From positions 1 to 23,251 of the forward strand of contig CAYUNT010000056.1 in the NCBI GenBank assembly GCA_964446285.1: a stretch of 23,251 bases of DNA, in the 5' to 3' direction. Under the pieces are notes generated by a model. That model ran no database searches and was not told the origin of the DNA. It saw only the letters and a program-made list of their open reading frames with translations. Each line of letters starts with the position of its first letter. Positions within the stretch are counted from its first letter, which is position 1. Shown here piece after piece: positions 7,244-14,639 of this stretch. The position numbers were made by a program, and so were the translations under genes. Source of the DNA: CAYUNT01 sp964446285 (GTDB lineage: Bacteria > Sumerlaeota > Sumerlaeia > SLMS01 > CAYUNT01).

Positions 7244-7737
7244 AAACGGAAACTGACTCGCCACCGCTTGATGACAAGCGGTGGAAGCTTGTCGAGTCCA
7301 CCATGCGGCGGCATGGGTTTAGTCCAAACGCACTGATTGAAACGCTTCACACAGTTCAGGAGGCTTTCGGATATCTTGACGAAGATGTCCTTAAATATGT
7401 CGCCAAGTCTCTGCGGATGCCTTTAAGCAAAATTTACGGAGTGGCGACATTCTATCATCATTTCACGCTTAAACCACAGGGACGACATACCTGCGTGGTC
7501 TGCACAGGAACGGCCTGCTATATCAAAGGGGCCAATGAGATTCTGGAAGAGCTGGAGAAGGAATTCGGGGTTGGCGAGGGGCAGACAACGCCGGATGGCA
7601 ATCTATCGGTGCTGACGGCACGCTGTTTCGGAGCGTGCGGCCTGGCGCCTGCGGTGACTTTGGATGGCGACATGTTTGGCAAAGTGCCTGCCTCAGAAGT
7701 GGTCAAGCGCGTGAAGAGGTGCTGCCATGAATCCTGA
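7234..7737 (+). CDS. hoxE: NAD-linked hydrogenase subunit HoxE (NuoE-like)
   Basis: A 167-residue thioredoxin-fold [2Fe-2S] protein equivalent to NuoE of complex I. It is part of the diaphorase module of the group 3d (bidirectional Hox) hydrogenase. The N-terminal helical region (about 15-75, ending IYGVATFYHHF) precedes the cluster-binding domain with C90, C95, C131 and C135 (CTGTAC and CFGACG). The start has AAAGGAGA 8 nt upstream and overlaps the 3b protease gene by 10 nt, which couples the Hox operon to the 3b operon. NuoE of a complex I or HndA of an NADP-reducing FeFe hydrogenase would look alike, but the following hoxFUYH genes decide the assignment. Confidence 0.9.
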   Translation: MPVETETDSPPLDDKRWKLVESTMRRHGFSPNALIETLHTVQEAFGYLDEDVLKYVAKSLRMPLSKIYGVATFYHHFTLKPQGRHTCVVCTGTACYIKGANEILEELEKEFGVGEGQTTPDGNLSVLTARCFGACGLAPAVTLDGDMFGKVPASEVVKRVKRCCHES

Positions 7738-9376
7738 GGAAATCAAAAAAATAGCCCAAACCGAACGCGAGACACAGGCCAAAACAGAACACCATCTGCA
7801 TGTGTGCATGGGAACTGCTTGCCTTTCCTCGGGCGCGGACAAGGTGCAAAAGGCGCTCGCGACCGAGATAAAAGCGCAGGGCAAGGAACAATGCTGCAAA
7901 ATTCGCGGCGTGGGATGCCTTGGATTGTGCGCCGAGGGTCCGCTTGTCTCTGTGGAGCCTAAGGGATGGCTCTACCGCGATGTAAAGCCCCAGGACGCCA
8001 AGGAAATCGTCGAGACTCTTCCGAGCGGTCCGGTCAAGCGGATGCAGCTCGATACGAGCCTTCCTTTCTTCACACGCCAGAAACTGATCGTTCGCGAAAA
8101 CGCCGGACGCATTGATCCCGAGCGCATCGAGGACTCGATCGCCGCCGGAGGCTACATGGCCTTCATTCGCGCGCTGACTGAAATGACCCCTCACCAGGTC
8201 ATTCAGGAAATCGTGCAGAGCGGCTTGCGCGGACGCGGCGGCGCGGGATTCCCGACCGGCCTGAAGTGGACGACGGTCTCCAAAGCGCACGGCGACAAGA
8301 AATACGTGATCTGCAACTCGGACGAAGGCGATCCGGGCGCTTTCATGGACCGCAGCGTGGTCGAGAGCGATCCGCACCGCGTGCTCGAAGGCATGGCAAT
8401 CGCCGGTTACGCGACGGGCGCGAGCGAAGGTTATGTGTATATCCGCGCCGAATATCCGCTGGCGATCAAGCGTCTGAAAAAGGCGATCCAGCAGGCTGAG
8501 CGCATGGGCATTCTGGGAAGCGGATGCTGCGGAACGACGTTCAACTTCTACGTGCAAATCCGCCTGGGTGCCGGGGCGTTTGTCTGCGGCGAGGAAACCG
8601 CGCTCATTGCCTCGATCGAAGGCAAGCGCGGAGCGCCGCGTCCGCGTCCGCCCTATCCGGCCCAATATGGACTATGGGGCAAACCGACGCTAATTAATAA
8701 CGTGGAATCCCTGGCGAATGTTCCTCCGATCATCAGCCGCGGCGCGCAGTGGTATTCCTCGATAGGAACGGAAAAAAGCAAGGGCACGAAGATATTCGCC
8801 CTCACCGGCAAGGTTCGCAATACGGGCCTGATCGAGGTGCCGATGGGCATCACGCTGCGCGAGATCGTCTATGACATCGGAGGCGGCTTCCCCGAGGGGC
8901 GAAAGTTCAAAGCCGTGCAAACGGGCGGTCCGTCGGGCGGATGCATTCCCGAGGAATTGCTCGATTTGCCGGTGGATTATGAATCGCTCATCAGCGCCGG
9001 TTCGATGATGGGTTCGGGCGGCATGATTATCATGGACGATACCTCGAACATGGTGGATGTGGCCCGCTACTTTATGGAGTTCTGCATGACAGAATCCTGC
9101 GGAAAATGCATTCCGTGCCGCGTAGGAACGGCGCAAATGCACGATCTGCTGCAAAAATTCTGCGCGGGGAAAGCGGGTGGCGCGGACCTCAAACTGCTCG
9201 AGGAATTGTGCGATGTAGTGAAGCACACCAGCCTGTGCGGTCTTGGGCAAACCGCCCCCAATCCCGTCCTGAGCACATTGCGTTACTTCCGCAAGGAATA
9301 CGAATCGTGTGTGAAGGGCGGCGGCGCAGCGGGCGGCAATGGCTCCGGCGCGGCAAGCCCGAGAGCGGAGGCGTAA
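7727..9376 (+). CDS. hoxF: NAD-linked hydrogenase diaphorase subunit HoxF (NuoF-like)
   Basis: A 549-residue FMN- and NAD(H)-binding subunit. Residues 20-105 form a [2Fe-2S] thioredoxin-like domain with C27, C32, C64 and C68. Residues 110-525 are the NuoF/HoxF core: NADH/FMN glycine loop GRGGAGFPTGLKW at 169-181, SDEGDPGAFMDR at 198-209, GAGAFVCGEETAL around 281-293, and the N3-type [4Fe-4S] site C458, C461, C464 and C504. The C-terminal tail (529-549) is Gly/Ala/Ser-rich. There is no extra C-terminal 2x[4Fe-4S] domain, unlike HndC/HydB of FeFe hydrogenases, which supports Hox. It overlaps hoxE by 11 nt and has AGAGGT upstream. Confidence 0.93.
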   Translation: MNPEEIKKIAQTERETQAKTEHHLHVCMGTACLSSGADKVQKALATEIKAQGKEQCCKIRGVGCLGLCAEGPLVSVEPKGWLYRDVKPQDAKEIVETLPSGPVKRMQLDTSLPFFTRQKLIVRENAGRIDPERIEDSIAAGGYMAFIRALTEMTPHQVIQEIVQSGLRGRGGAGFPTGLKWTTVSKAHGDKKYVICNSDEGDPGAFMDRSVVESDPHRVLEGMAIAGYATGASEGYVYIRAEYPLAIKRLKKAIQQAERMGILGSGCCGTTFNFYVQIRLGAGAFVCGEETALIASIEGKRGAPRPRPPYPAQYGLWGKPTLINNVESLANVPPIISRGAQWYSSIGTEKSKGTKIFALTGKVRNTGLIEVPMGITLREIVYDIGGGFPEGRKFKAVQTGGPSGGCIPEELLDLPVDYESLISAGSMMGSGGMIIMDDTSNMVDVARYFMEFCMTESCGKCIPCRVGTAQMHDLLQKFCAGKAGGADLKLLEELCDVVKHTSLCGLGQTAPNPVLSTLRYFRKEYESCVKGGGAAGGNGSGAASPRAEA

Positions 9377-9380
9377 TGCA

Positions 9381-10100
9381 ATGACCCAGCCAGTTCGCAT
9401 TAAAACACTCAAAATAGATGGGCGCGACTGCGGAGGGCGCGAAGAGGAAACCATTCTCGAAGTAGCGCAGGAAAACGGCATCCCAATACCAGCCCTGTGC
9501 TATGTGGAAGGGTTGTCCGCCGTCGGCGCCTGCCGCTTGTGCCTTGTCGAAATCCAGGGGCGTCCGCGCCTTTTCCCGGCGTGCATGACCGTGATCGAAG
9601 AAGGCATGGAAGTCTTCACGAATACGGAACGCCTCAAAAACTACCGCCGCCTGATCCTCGAGATGCTCTTTTCGGAGCGCAACCACACCTGCGCGGTGTG
9701 TGTGTCGAACGGACGGTGCGACTTGCAGGCCATGGCGCAGCAAATTGGCATGACGCATGTTCATGTTCCGTATCGCTACCCGCGCATGGAAGTGGATGCC
9801 TCGCATCCGCGGTTTGTGGCGGATCAGAACCGCTGCATCCTTTGCACGCGATGCTTGCGCGTATGCGATGAGATCGAAGGGGCGCATACCTGGGACCTGA
9901 TGGGACGCGGGGTGGACACGCGGGTGATTACGGACCTGATGGCGCCCTGGGGCGAGTCGGAAAGCTGCACGAGCTGCGGCAAATGCGTTCATGTCTGCCC
10001 GACGGGCGCACTCTCGGAACGCGGGCGTTCGGTGGCCGAAATGGCCAAACGCCGCCAATTCCTGCCGTATCTCACCCTCATGCGGGAGGGGAGAAAATGA
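9381..10100 (+). CDS. hoxU: NAD-linked hydrogenase subunit HoxU (NuoG N-terminal-like)
   Basis: A 239-residue Fe-S protein linking the diaphorase and hydrogenase halves of Hox. Domains in order: a plant-ferredoxin-type [2Fe-2S] domain with C40, C51, C54 and C68; a His-Cys3 [4Fe-4S] motif with H102, C104, C107 and C113; and a bacterial two-cluster ferredoxin domain with C152, C155, C158, C162 and C196, C199, C202, C206. The length fits HoxU rather than full NuoG, as no molybdopterin domain follows. The ATG at 9381 has GGAGG (9367-9371) upstream and lies 5 nt after the hoxF stop; an ATG at 9339 in the same frame is less likely. The gene overlaps hoxY by 4 nt. Confidence 0.92.
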   Translation: MTQPVRIKTLKIDGRDCGGREEETILEVAQENGIPIPALCYVEGLSAVGACRLCLVEIQGRPRLFPACMTVIEEGMEVFTNTERLKNYRRLILEMLFSERNHTCAVCVSNGRCDLQAMAQQIGMTHVHVPYRYPRMEVDASHPRFVADQNRCILCTRCLRVCDEIEGAHTWDLMGRGVDTRVITDLMAPWGESESCTSCGKCVHVCPTGALSERGRSVAEMAKRRQFLPYLTLMREGRK

Positions 10101-10630
10101 AGAAACTCACAATGGCCACAGTCTGGCTTGATGGATGCTCGGGGTGCCACATGTCGTTCCTCGACATGGATGAGCGCCTCGTGGATCTGGCCGGCAAGGT
10201 CGAACTGCTCTTCAGTCCATTGGTCGATGCGAAGGAATTCCCCGAGAATGTGGATATTGCGCTGGTGGAAGGGGCTGTCAGTTCAGTGGAAGACGAGGAA
10301 AAAATCCGCCACGTCCGCGCCCGGACGCGCTGTCTGGTTTCGCTGGGCGATTGCGCGGTAACGGGCAATGTCCCGGCCATGCGCAATGCCTTCGGGGTCC
10401 GCGCGACGCTCGAACGCGGATATGTGGAAAATGCCACGATCTCATCGGGCGCGCCCACAGAAATGGTTCCGCGCCTGCTTGAACGCGTCCGCCCCATTCA
10501 TGAAGTGGTGCCTGTGGATGTGTTTGTTCCCGGATGCCCGCCGTCGGCCGATGTCATTTTCTACACGCTGTCGGAGTTGCTGGAAGGGCGGATTCCGGAC
10601 CTCAGCAACCACACGCGGTTCGGGAAGTAG
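10097..10630 (+). CDS. hoxY: NAD-linked [NiFe] hydrogenase small subunit HoxY
   Basis: A 177-residue short small subunit typical of group 3d. It has only the proximal [4Fe-4S] cluster site: C14 and C17 (LDGCSGCHMSFLD), C86 (LGDCAVTGN) and C147 (VPGCPPSAD). The distal Cys-rich domain of the other two small subunits in this window is absent, as expected because HoxU supplies the next clusters. Start ATG overlaps the hoxU stop (ATGA) with GGGAGGGGAG upstream. No export signal. Confidence 0.92.
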   Translation: MKKLTMATVWLDGCSGCHMSFLDMDERLVDLAGKVELLFSPLVDAKEFPENVDIALVEGAVSSVEDEEKIRHVRARTRCLVSLGDCAVTGNVPAMRNAFGVRATLERGYVENATISSGAPTEMVPRLLERVRPIHEVVPVDVFVPGCPPSADVIFYTLSELLEGRIPDLSNHTRFGK

Positions 10631-10648
10631 TTTGGAGGCCGCTTTTTT

Positions 10649-12073
10649 ATGCCACGCACAATAGAAATAAGTCCCATTACGCGCATCGAGGGCCACTCGA
10701 AGATAACCATTCACCTGGACGAGAAGGGAATGGTGAGCGATGCGCGTTTTCATACCACGCAATTCCGCGGTTTTGAGAAACTTTGCGAGGGGCGGCCGTT
10801 CTTCGAGATGCCCTCGCTCATGGCGCGCACCTGCGGCATCTGCCCGGTCAGCCACCTGATCGCCTCGGCCAAGGCCTGCGACCAGCTGCTCGCCGTCCGA
10901 ATCCCCGAGACGGCCTCGAAACTGCGCCGGATTCTCAATCTCGCCCAAATTCTACAGTCGCACGCGCTCAACTTTTTCCACCTGAGCTCGCCCGATCTTC
11001 TGCTCGGAATGGATAGCGAACCCAAAAAGCGCAACTTGTTCGGGCTGCTCGAAGCGCATCCGGACAAGGCGCTCGATGGCATCCGTCTGCGCCAATACGG
11101 GCAAAAGATCATCGAACTGCTAGGCGGCAAACGCATTCACCCTTCGTGGGTGGTTCCGGGCGGCGTGAATGAACCGCTGACGGAAATCCGCCGCAGCCAG
11201 ATTCTCGCAGGGCTTCCTGAAGCGCTGGCCATTGTGCAGCGGACGATCGGCTGGTTCAAAGGCTTGCTGGACAAGTTCCACAAGGAGATTGGCACGTTCG
11301 CCAATTTCCCGACGCTGTTTCTCGGCCTGGTCACACGCAAAGGCGGGCTGGAATTATACGACGGTGTCATTCGCGTCGTTGATTCGGCCGGCAACATCAT
11401 TGCGGACAAATTGGACCCGACGGACTACGCGGAATACATCGAGGAAGCCGTCGAACCGTGGACCTACATGAAGTTCCCCTATTACAAGCCGCTGGGGTAT
11501 CCGGGCGGGGCGTATCGCGTGGGGCCGCTGGCGCGTCTGAACATCGCGGACCGGTGCGGCACGCCGCTGGCCGACCAGGAGTGGGCGGAGTTTCGCGAGC
11601 GAGGCACGGTGCTGAGCAGTTTTCATTACCACTATGCGCGGCTGATCGAGATGCTTTTCTGCATCGAGCGCATCAGCATCCTTCTTAACGACCCGGAGAT
11701 CCTCAGCCGCCATATCCGCGCGCACGCCGAGCCAAACAGCCTCGAAGGCGTGGGCGTTTCGGAAGCGCCTCGGGGAACTCTGATTCATCACTATAAGATC
11801 AACGAACAGGGCTTGGTTACCTGGGCCAATCTGATCATCGCCACGGGACACAACAACTTGGCCATGAATCGGGGCGTCCTGCAAGTCGCGAAGAACTTCG
11901 TTGATGGAACCAAGTTGAAAGAAGGCATGTTAAATCGCGTGGAGGCAGTGATCCGCGCGTTTGATCCGTGCCTGAGTTGTTCCACGCACGCGCTTGGAGA
12001 GATGCCGCTTACGATCGAACTGCGCGCTGCGGGCGGTGAGTTGGTGGATTCCATCCGGCGGAATGATTCATGA
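10649..12073 (+). CDS. hoxH: NAD-linked [NiFe] hydrogenase large subunit HoxH
   Basis: A 474-residue catalytic subunit of the group 3d enzyme, which oxidises H2 with NAD+ or makes H2 from NADH. It begins ISPITRIEGHSKITIHLDE. The L1 motif ARTCGICPVSHLIA gives C62 and C65, and the L2 motif DPCLSCSTH gives C441, C444 and H447. A 27-residue tail after H447 is the predicted maturation peptide. The start is preceded by TGGAGG (10633-10638) at 10 nt. This is one of the few places in the Hox block where genes do not overlap (18-nt gap after hoxY). It overlaps the protease gene by 4 nt. Confidence 0.93.
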   Translation: MPRTIEISPITRIEGHSKITIHLDEKGMVSDARFHTTQFRGFEKLCEGRPFFEMPSLMARTCGICPVSHLIASAKACDQLLAVRIPETASKLRRILNLAQILQSHALNFFHLSSPDLLLGMDSEPKKRNLFGLLEAHPDKALDGIRLRQYGQKIIELLGGKRIHPSWVVPGGVNEPLTEIRRSQILAGLPEALAIVQRTIGWFKGLLDKFHKEIGTFANFPTLFLGLVTRKGGLELYDGVIRVVDSAGNIIADKLDPTDYAEYIEEAVEPWTYMKFPYYKPLGYPGGAYRVGPLARLNIADRCGTPLADQEWAEFRERGTVLSSFHYHYARLIEMLFCIERISILLNDPEILSRHIRAHAEPNSLEGVGVSEAPRGTLIHHYKINEQGLVTWANLIIATGHNNLAMNRGVLQVAKNFVDGTKLKEGMLNRVEAVIRAFDPCLSCSTHALGEMPLTIELRAAGGELVDSIRRNDS

Positions 12074-12630
12074 ACTCCGTATGCCTCATCGGGTATGGGA
12101 ATCCGCTCCGCCAGGATGATGCCGCGGGCTGGGAAGCCGCGCGGAGGCTGGAAGAGAAATACGGACATACCCCTGGGGTTGAAATCCTTGCGCTTCATCA
12201 GCTGACGCCCGAGTTGGCGGATACTCTGAGCCATTCGAGCCTGGCGGTGTTTATCGACGCGGCGCGCGATGGGGAGGGCAAGCCTGGCGAGGTGCGCGTG
12301 CGGAGAATCGCCAGTCCTTCGGAAAGAAACAGGGCGGGGGAGGGTTTAGGGCAGGCGGAAACAGCAGCGCCCGGAGCGTCGGCGCCCGGCAACGCCCCGG
12401 GGATTTTCGCCCATCATCTTACGCCCTGGACTTTGCTCGAGTATGCAAAGGCTTGGTTTGACAGGGCGCCCGGGGCTGTAGTAGTTTCTATTTATGGTGA
12501 GCGGTTTGGGTTTGGCGAGGGCCTTTCCGAGCGGGCGGAGCAGGGGCTGCGCCGGGCGCTGGAGGACATCGGGAGGCTTTTGAATTCCAGGATGGACGCC
12601 ATTTCCCAACAGGATTGTCCCAATGCATGA
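12070..12630 (+). CDS. hoxW: HoxH maturation endopeptidase (HoxW-like)
   Basis: A 186-residue member of the HyaD/HybD/HoxW protease family that should cleave the HoxH C-terminal extension. The signature is LIGYGNPLRQDDAAGW (6-21), with candidate nickel-sensing residues D17, D63 (FIDAARDG) and H115/H116 (FAHHLTP). The Q-D-D variant of the loop and the HH pair are seen in HoxW-type proteins. A low-complexity Ala/Gly/Pro/Glu stretch (about 82-112) lies between the second and third motifs and is probably a flexible insertion. The ATG overlaps the hoxH stop by 4 nt; the gene ends 8 nt inside the next one. Confidence 0.85.
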   Translation: MNSVCLIGYGNPLRQDDAAGWEAARRLEEKYGHTPGVEILALHQLTPELADTLSHSSLAVFIDAARDGEGKPGEVRVRRIASPSERNRAGEGLGQAETAAPGASAPGNAPGIFAHHLTPWTLLEYAKAWFDRAPGAVVVSIYGERFGFGEGLSERAEQGLRRALEDIGRLLNSRMDAISQQDCPNA

Positions 12631-12994
12631 CGTCGCATGTGTTCGGTCTTTGGTATCGGAAGCGCTGCGGCGGGCGGAATGTGCGGGAGCGAAACGGGTG
12701 GTGTCGGTAAGCATGAGCAGGTCGAGCGCGTTCCCAGTGGAATTGCTGCTGGGGGCTTTTGCCATGTTGTCGCGGGGAACAGCGTTGGAGGGAGCGCGGC
12801 TTACTGTTGAGACGGTGGATTTGGTGGCGGATTGCCCATGCGGGCATTCGCAGGTGGTTACGCGCGCGGACATGAAAAATCGCAAATTCATTTGTCCATG
12901 CTGCGGGCGTGGGTTCGAGGCGGAGGATGCGGAGGGTGTGCAATTGGTGAACATGATCGTGGAGGAGCCAGCTCTTTCGCCTTACCGATCGTAA
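12623..12994 (+). CDS. Divergent HypA-like nickel chaperone
   Basis: A 123-residue HypA/HybF relative that closes the Hox block. It starts MHD, so the nickel-binding His2 is kept but the usual Glu3 is Asp. The zinc ribbon is atypical: the first knuckle reads DCPCGHS (C71, C73, H75) rather than CxxC, and the second is CPCC (C91, C93, C94). The remaining fold outline (ELLLGAFAMLSRGTALEGARL, residues 40-60) follows HypA. It would deliver nickel to a hydrogenase large subunit, most likely HoxH by position, but a changed metal role is possible. AGGA lies 8 nt upstream of the start. A canonical hypA is found at 20953, so this is a second, specialised copy. Confidence 0.72.
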   Translation: MHDVACVRSLVSEALRRAECAGAKRVVSVSMSRSSAFPVELLLGAFAMLSRGTALEGARLTVETVDLVADCPCGHSQVVTRADMKNRKFICPCCGRGFEAEDAEGVQLVNMIVEEPALSPYRS

Positions 12995-13050
12995 GTTCGG
13001 AGCGACGAGCGCATAACGAGAGCGGGAATCTGGCCGAATGGAGGCTGAAG

Positions 13051-13671
13051 ATGAGTGAAGTCAAACAAGTCCTGAAGTTCGACGCGGAACGGAAAAAGGA
13101 TTTCGCGCAGGACCTGATGTCGGATCCGGGGTGCGAGAAATTGCACCAATGCATCCAATGCGGGACCTGCTCGGCATACTGTCCGTTCAGCGCATTCATG
13201 GATTTCACGCCGCGGAGATTGATCCAGTTGACGCGCGCGGGATTCAAAAAGGAAGTGCTGAGCAGCCAGACCATCTGGCTGTGCACGGCCTGTTACGGCT
13301 GCACGGCGGAATGTCCGAAGGAAATCAAGATCACGGACATCATGTATGCGCTAAAGCGCCGCGCTTTGGCGGAAGGCGTTCAGCCGAGGAAGTTCCCTGT
13401 GCCGATCATGGTGAAGGAATTCTACCGGATGGCCGGCAGAGAAGGCCGCGTGAACGAAAACATGCTGGCCAGCATCATGATGGGCAAACTGGTCATGGCC
13501 GGAAAAACCCCGCAACTTGGAATGGCCAAGGTGGGTTTGGGTCTGTGGAAAAGCGGACGCGCTTTGCCCTGGCAGGTAATTAAATCGGAACACATCGAAC
13601 AAAAGCCACAACTGATGCGCCTGCTTGCGGCCGTTGGAGTCGGGGCGCGAAAGGGAGCAGCTTCACGATGA
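13051..13671 (+). CDS. hdrC: Heterodisulfide reductase subunit C (HdrC-like)
   Basis: A 206-residue protein with two [4Fe-4S] ferredoxin motifs: C34, C37, C40, C44 (CIQCGTCSAYCP) and C78, C81, C84, C88 (CTACYGCTAECP). It should pass electrons from HdrA to the HdrB catalytic subunit. The C-terminal 100 residues are helical (KFPVPIMVKEFYRMAGREGR) and lack membrane segments, so this is the soluble HdrC rather than a HdrE-linked form. GGAGG at 13040-13044 lies 6 nt upstream of the ATG. A 56-nt gap after the HypA-like gene marks the start of the Hdr-Mvh block. The stop overlaps hdrB by 4 nt. Confidence 0.9.
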   Translation: MSEVKQVLKFDAERKKDFAQDLMSDPGCEKLHQCIQCGTCSAYCPFSAFMDFTPRRLIQLTRAGFKKEVLSSQTIWLCTACYGCTAECPKEIKITDIMYALKRRALAEGVQPRKFPVPIMVKEFYRMAGREGRVNENMLASIMMGKLVMAGKTPQLGMAKVGLGLWKSGRALPWQVIKSEHIEQKPQLMRLLAAVGVGARKGAASR

Positions 13672-14543
13672 AATACCTCTACTATCCCGGATGCTCGCTT
13701 AAGGGCAATGGCATCGCCTACGAAGTGTCGTTTCTGGCGGTGTTTAAGGCGCTCGGTGTCGAAGTGCAGGAGATGGAAGACTGGAACTGCTGCGGAGCCA
13801 CGGCGGTGCTGGCCGTTGATGAAACGGAAGCGACAGCCATGGCGGCGCGCAACCTGGCCATTGCGGAACAGAGCGGCCTGGACATCATGGCGCCATGCAG
13901 CGGATGCTACCTCGTCCTCGAAAAAACCCGCCGCTATATGGAGCAGTATCCCGAGCTGTCTGAACGGGTTCGCGGCGGACTCAAGGAAGTCGGCCTCGAT
14001 TACAAAGGCACGGTGAAGGTGAAACACCCGCTCGAGGTCCTCTACAAGGAAATTGGATTGGAGGAGCTCAAGAAGCATGTGAAACGGCCCCTCAAGGACC
14101 TTCGCGTGGCGCCGTATTACGGATGCCAGATTGTCCGCCCGTATTCAGGCCTCGATAATCAGCACAATCCGATGTTCATGGACCACCTGCTCGAAGCCTG
14201 CGGGGCGACGGTAGTCGAGTATCCGCTCAAGACAAAATGCTGCGGCGCCCTGGTTGGCGGCACAGTTCCCGAGATGGGCCTGCAGCAGATTTTCTACCTC
14301 CTGAAGGAAGCCAAGCGGCGAAAGGCGGACATCGTCGCCACGATCTGTTCGCTATGCAATTTTAACCTCGATTCGTTCCAGCCGCTCATCGCCACGCAGT
14401 TCGAGGATGTAACGATTCCCGTAGTGTATATCACACAGCTAATTGGCCTGGCGCTCGGGATTCCCGCAAACGAACTGGCGCTGGAAAAACATAGCGTGCC
14501 GTCCAGGCCCGTGCTTTCGCCATTCGCGACGGCAGGCGTTTGA
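13668..14543 (+). CDS. hdrB: Heterodisulfide reductase catalytic subunit B (HdrB-like)
   Basis: A 291-residue protein with the two CCG domains that hold the noncubane [4Fe-4S] clusters of HdrB. First set: C9, C41, C42, C77, C80. Second set: C153, C191, C192, C227, C230. All ten cysteines of the double motif are present. In methanogens this subunit reduces the CoM-S-S-CoB heterodisulfide. The physiological disulfide in a bacterium is unknown, and the sequence does not reveal it. There is no fused HdrC domain. It overlaps hdrC by 4 nt and is followed by a 96-nt gap before hdrA. Confidence 0.92.
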   Translation: MKYLYYPGCSLKGNGIAYEVSFLAVFKALGVEVQEMEDWNCCGATAVLAVDETEATAMAARNLAIAEQSGLDIMAPCSGCYLVLEKTRRYMEQYPELSERVRGGLKEVGLDYKGTVKVKHPLEVLYKEIGLEELKKHVKRPLKDLRVAPYYGCQIVRPYSGLDNQHNPMFMDHLLEACGATVVEYPLKTKCCGALVGGTVPEMGLQQIFYLLKEAKRRKADIVATICSLCNFNLDSFQPLIATQFEDVTIPVVYITQLIGLALGIPANELALEKHSVPSRPVLSPFATAGV

Positions 14544-14639
14544 TGCGCACGCGCGCTGGCGCGCCCTTCCCCCAGCCGGTGGGAAACGCGCAATTCTAGT
14601 TGTTCAATCGACGATTCAATGAAGGGAGCGCACAGTCCC
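14544..14639. other. Gap between hdrB and hdrA with short symmetries
   Basis: The longest gap inside the Hdr-Mvh block. It holds GCGCGCTGGCGCGC (14551-14564), which can form a short GC stem with no following T-run, and a direct repeat TTCAAT (14603-14608 and 14615-14620). No clear sigma-70 promoter is visible. Confidence 0.3.
14622..14628 (+). promoter_or_regulatory. Ribosome binding site favouring the hdrA start at 14640
   Basis: AAGGGAG lies 11 nt before ATG 14640. The in-frame ATG at 14619 sits immediately upstream of this site and has no binding site of its own, so the shorter protein is preferred. Confidence 0.55.
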
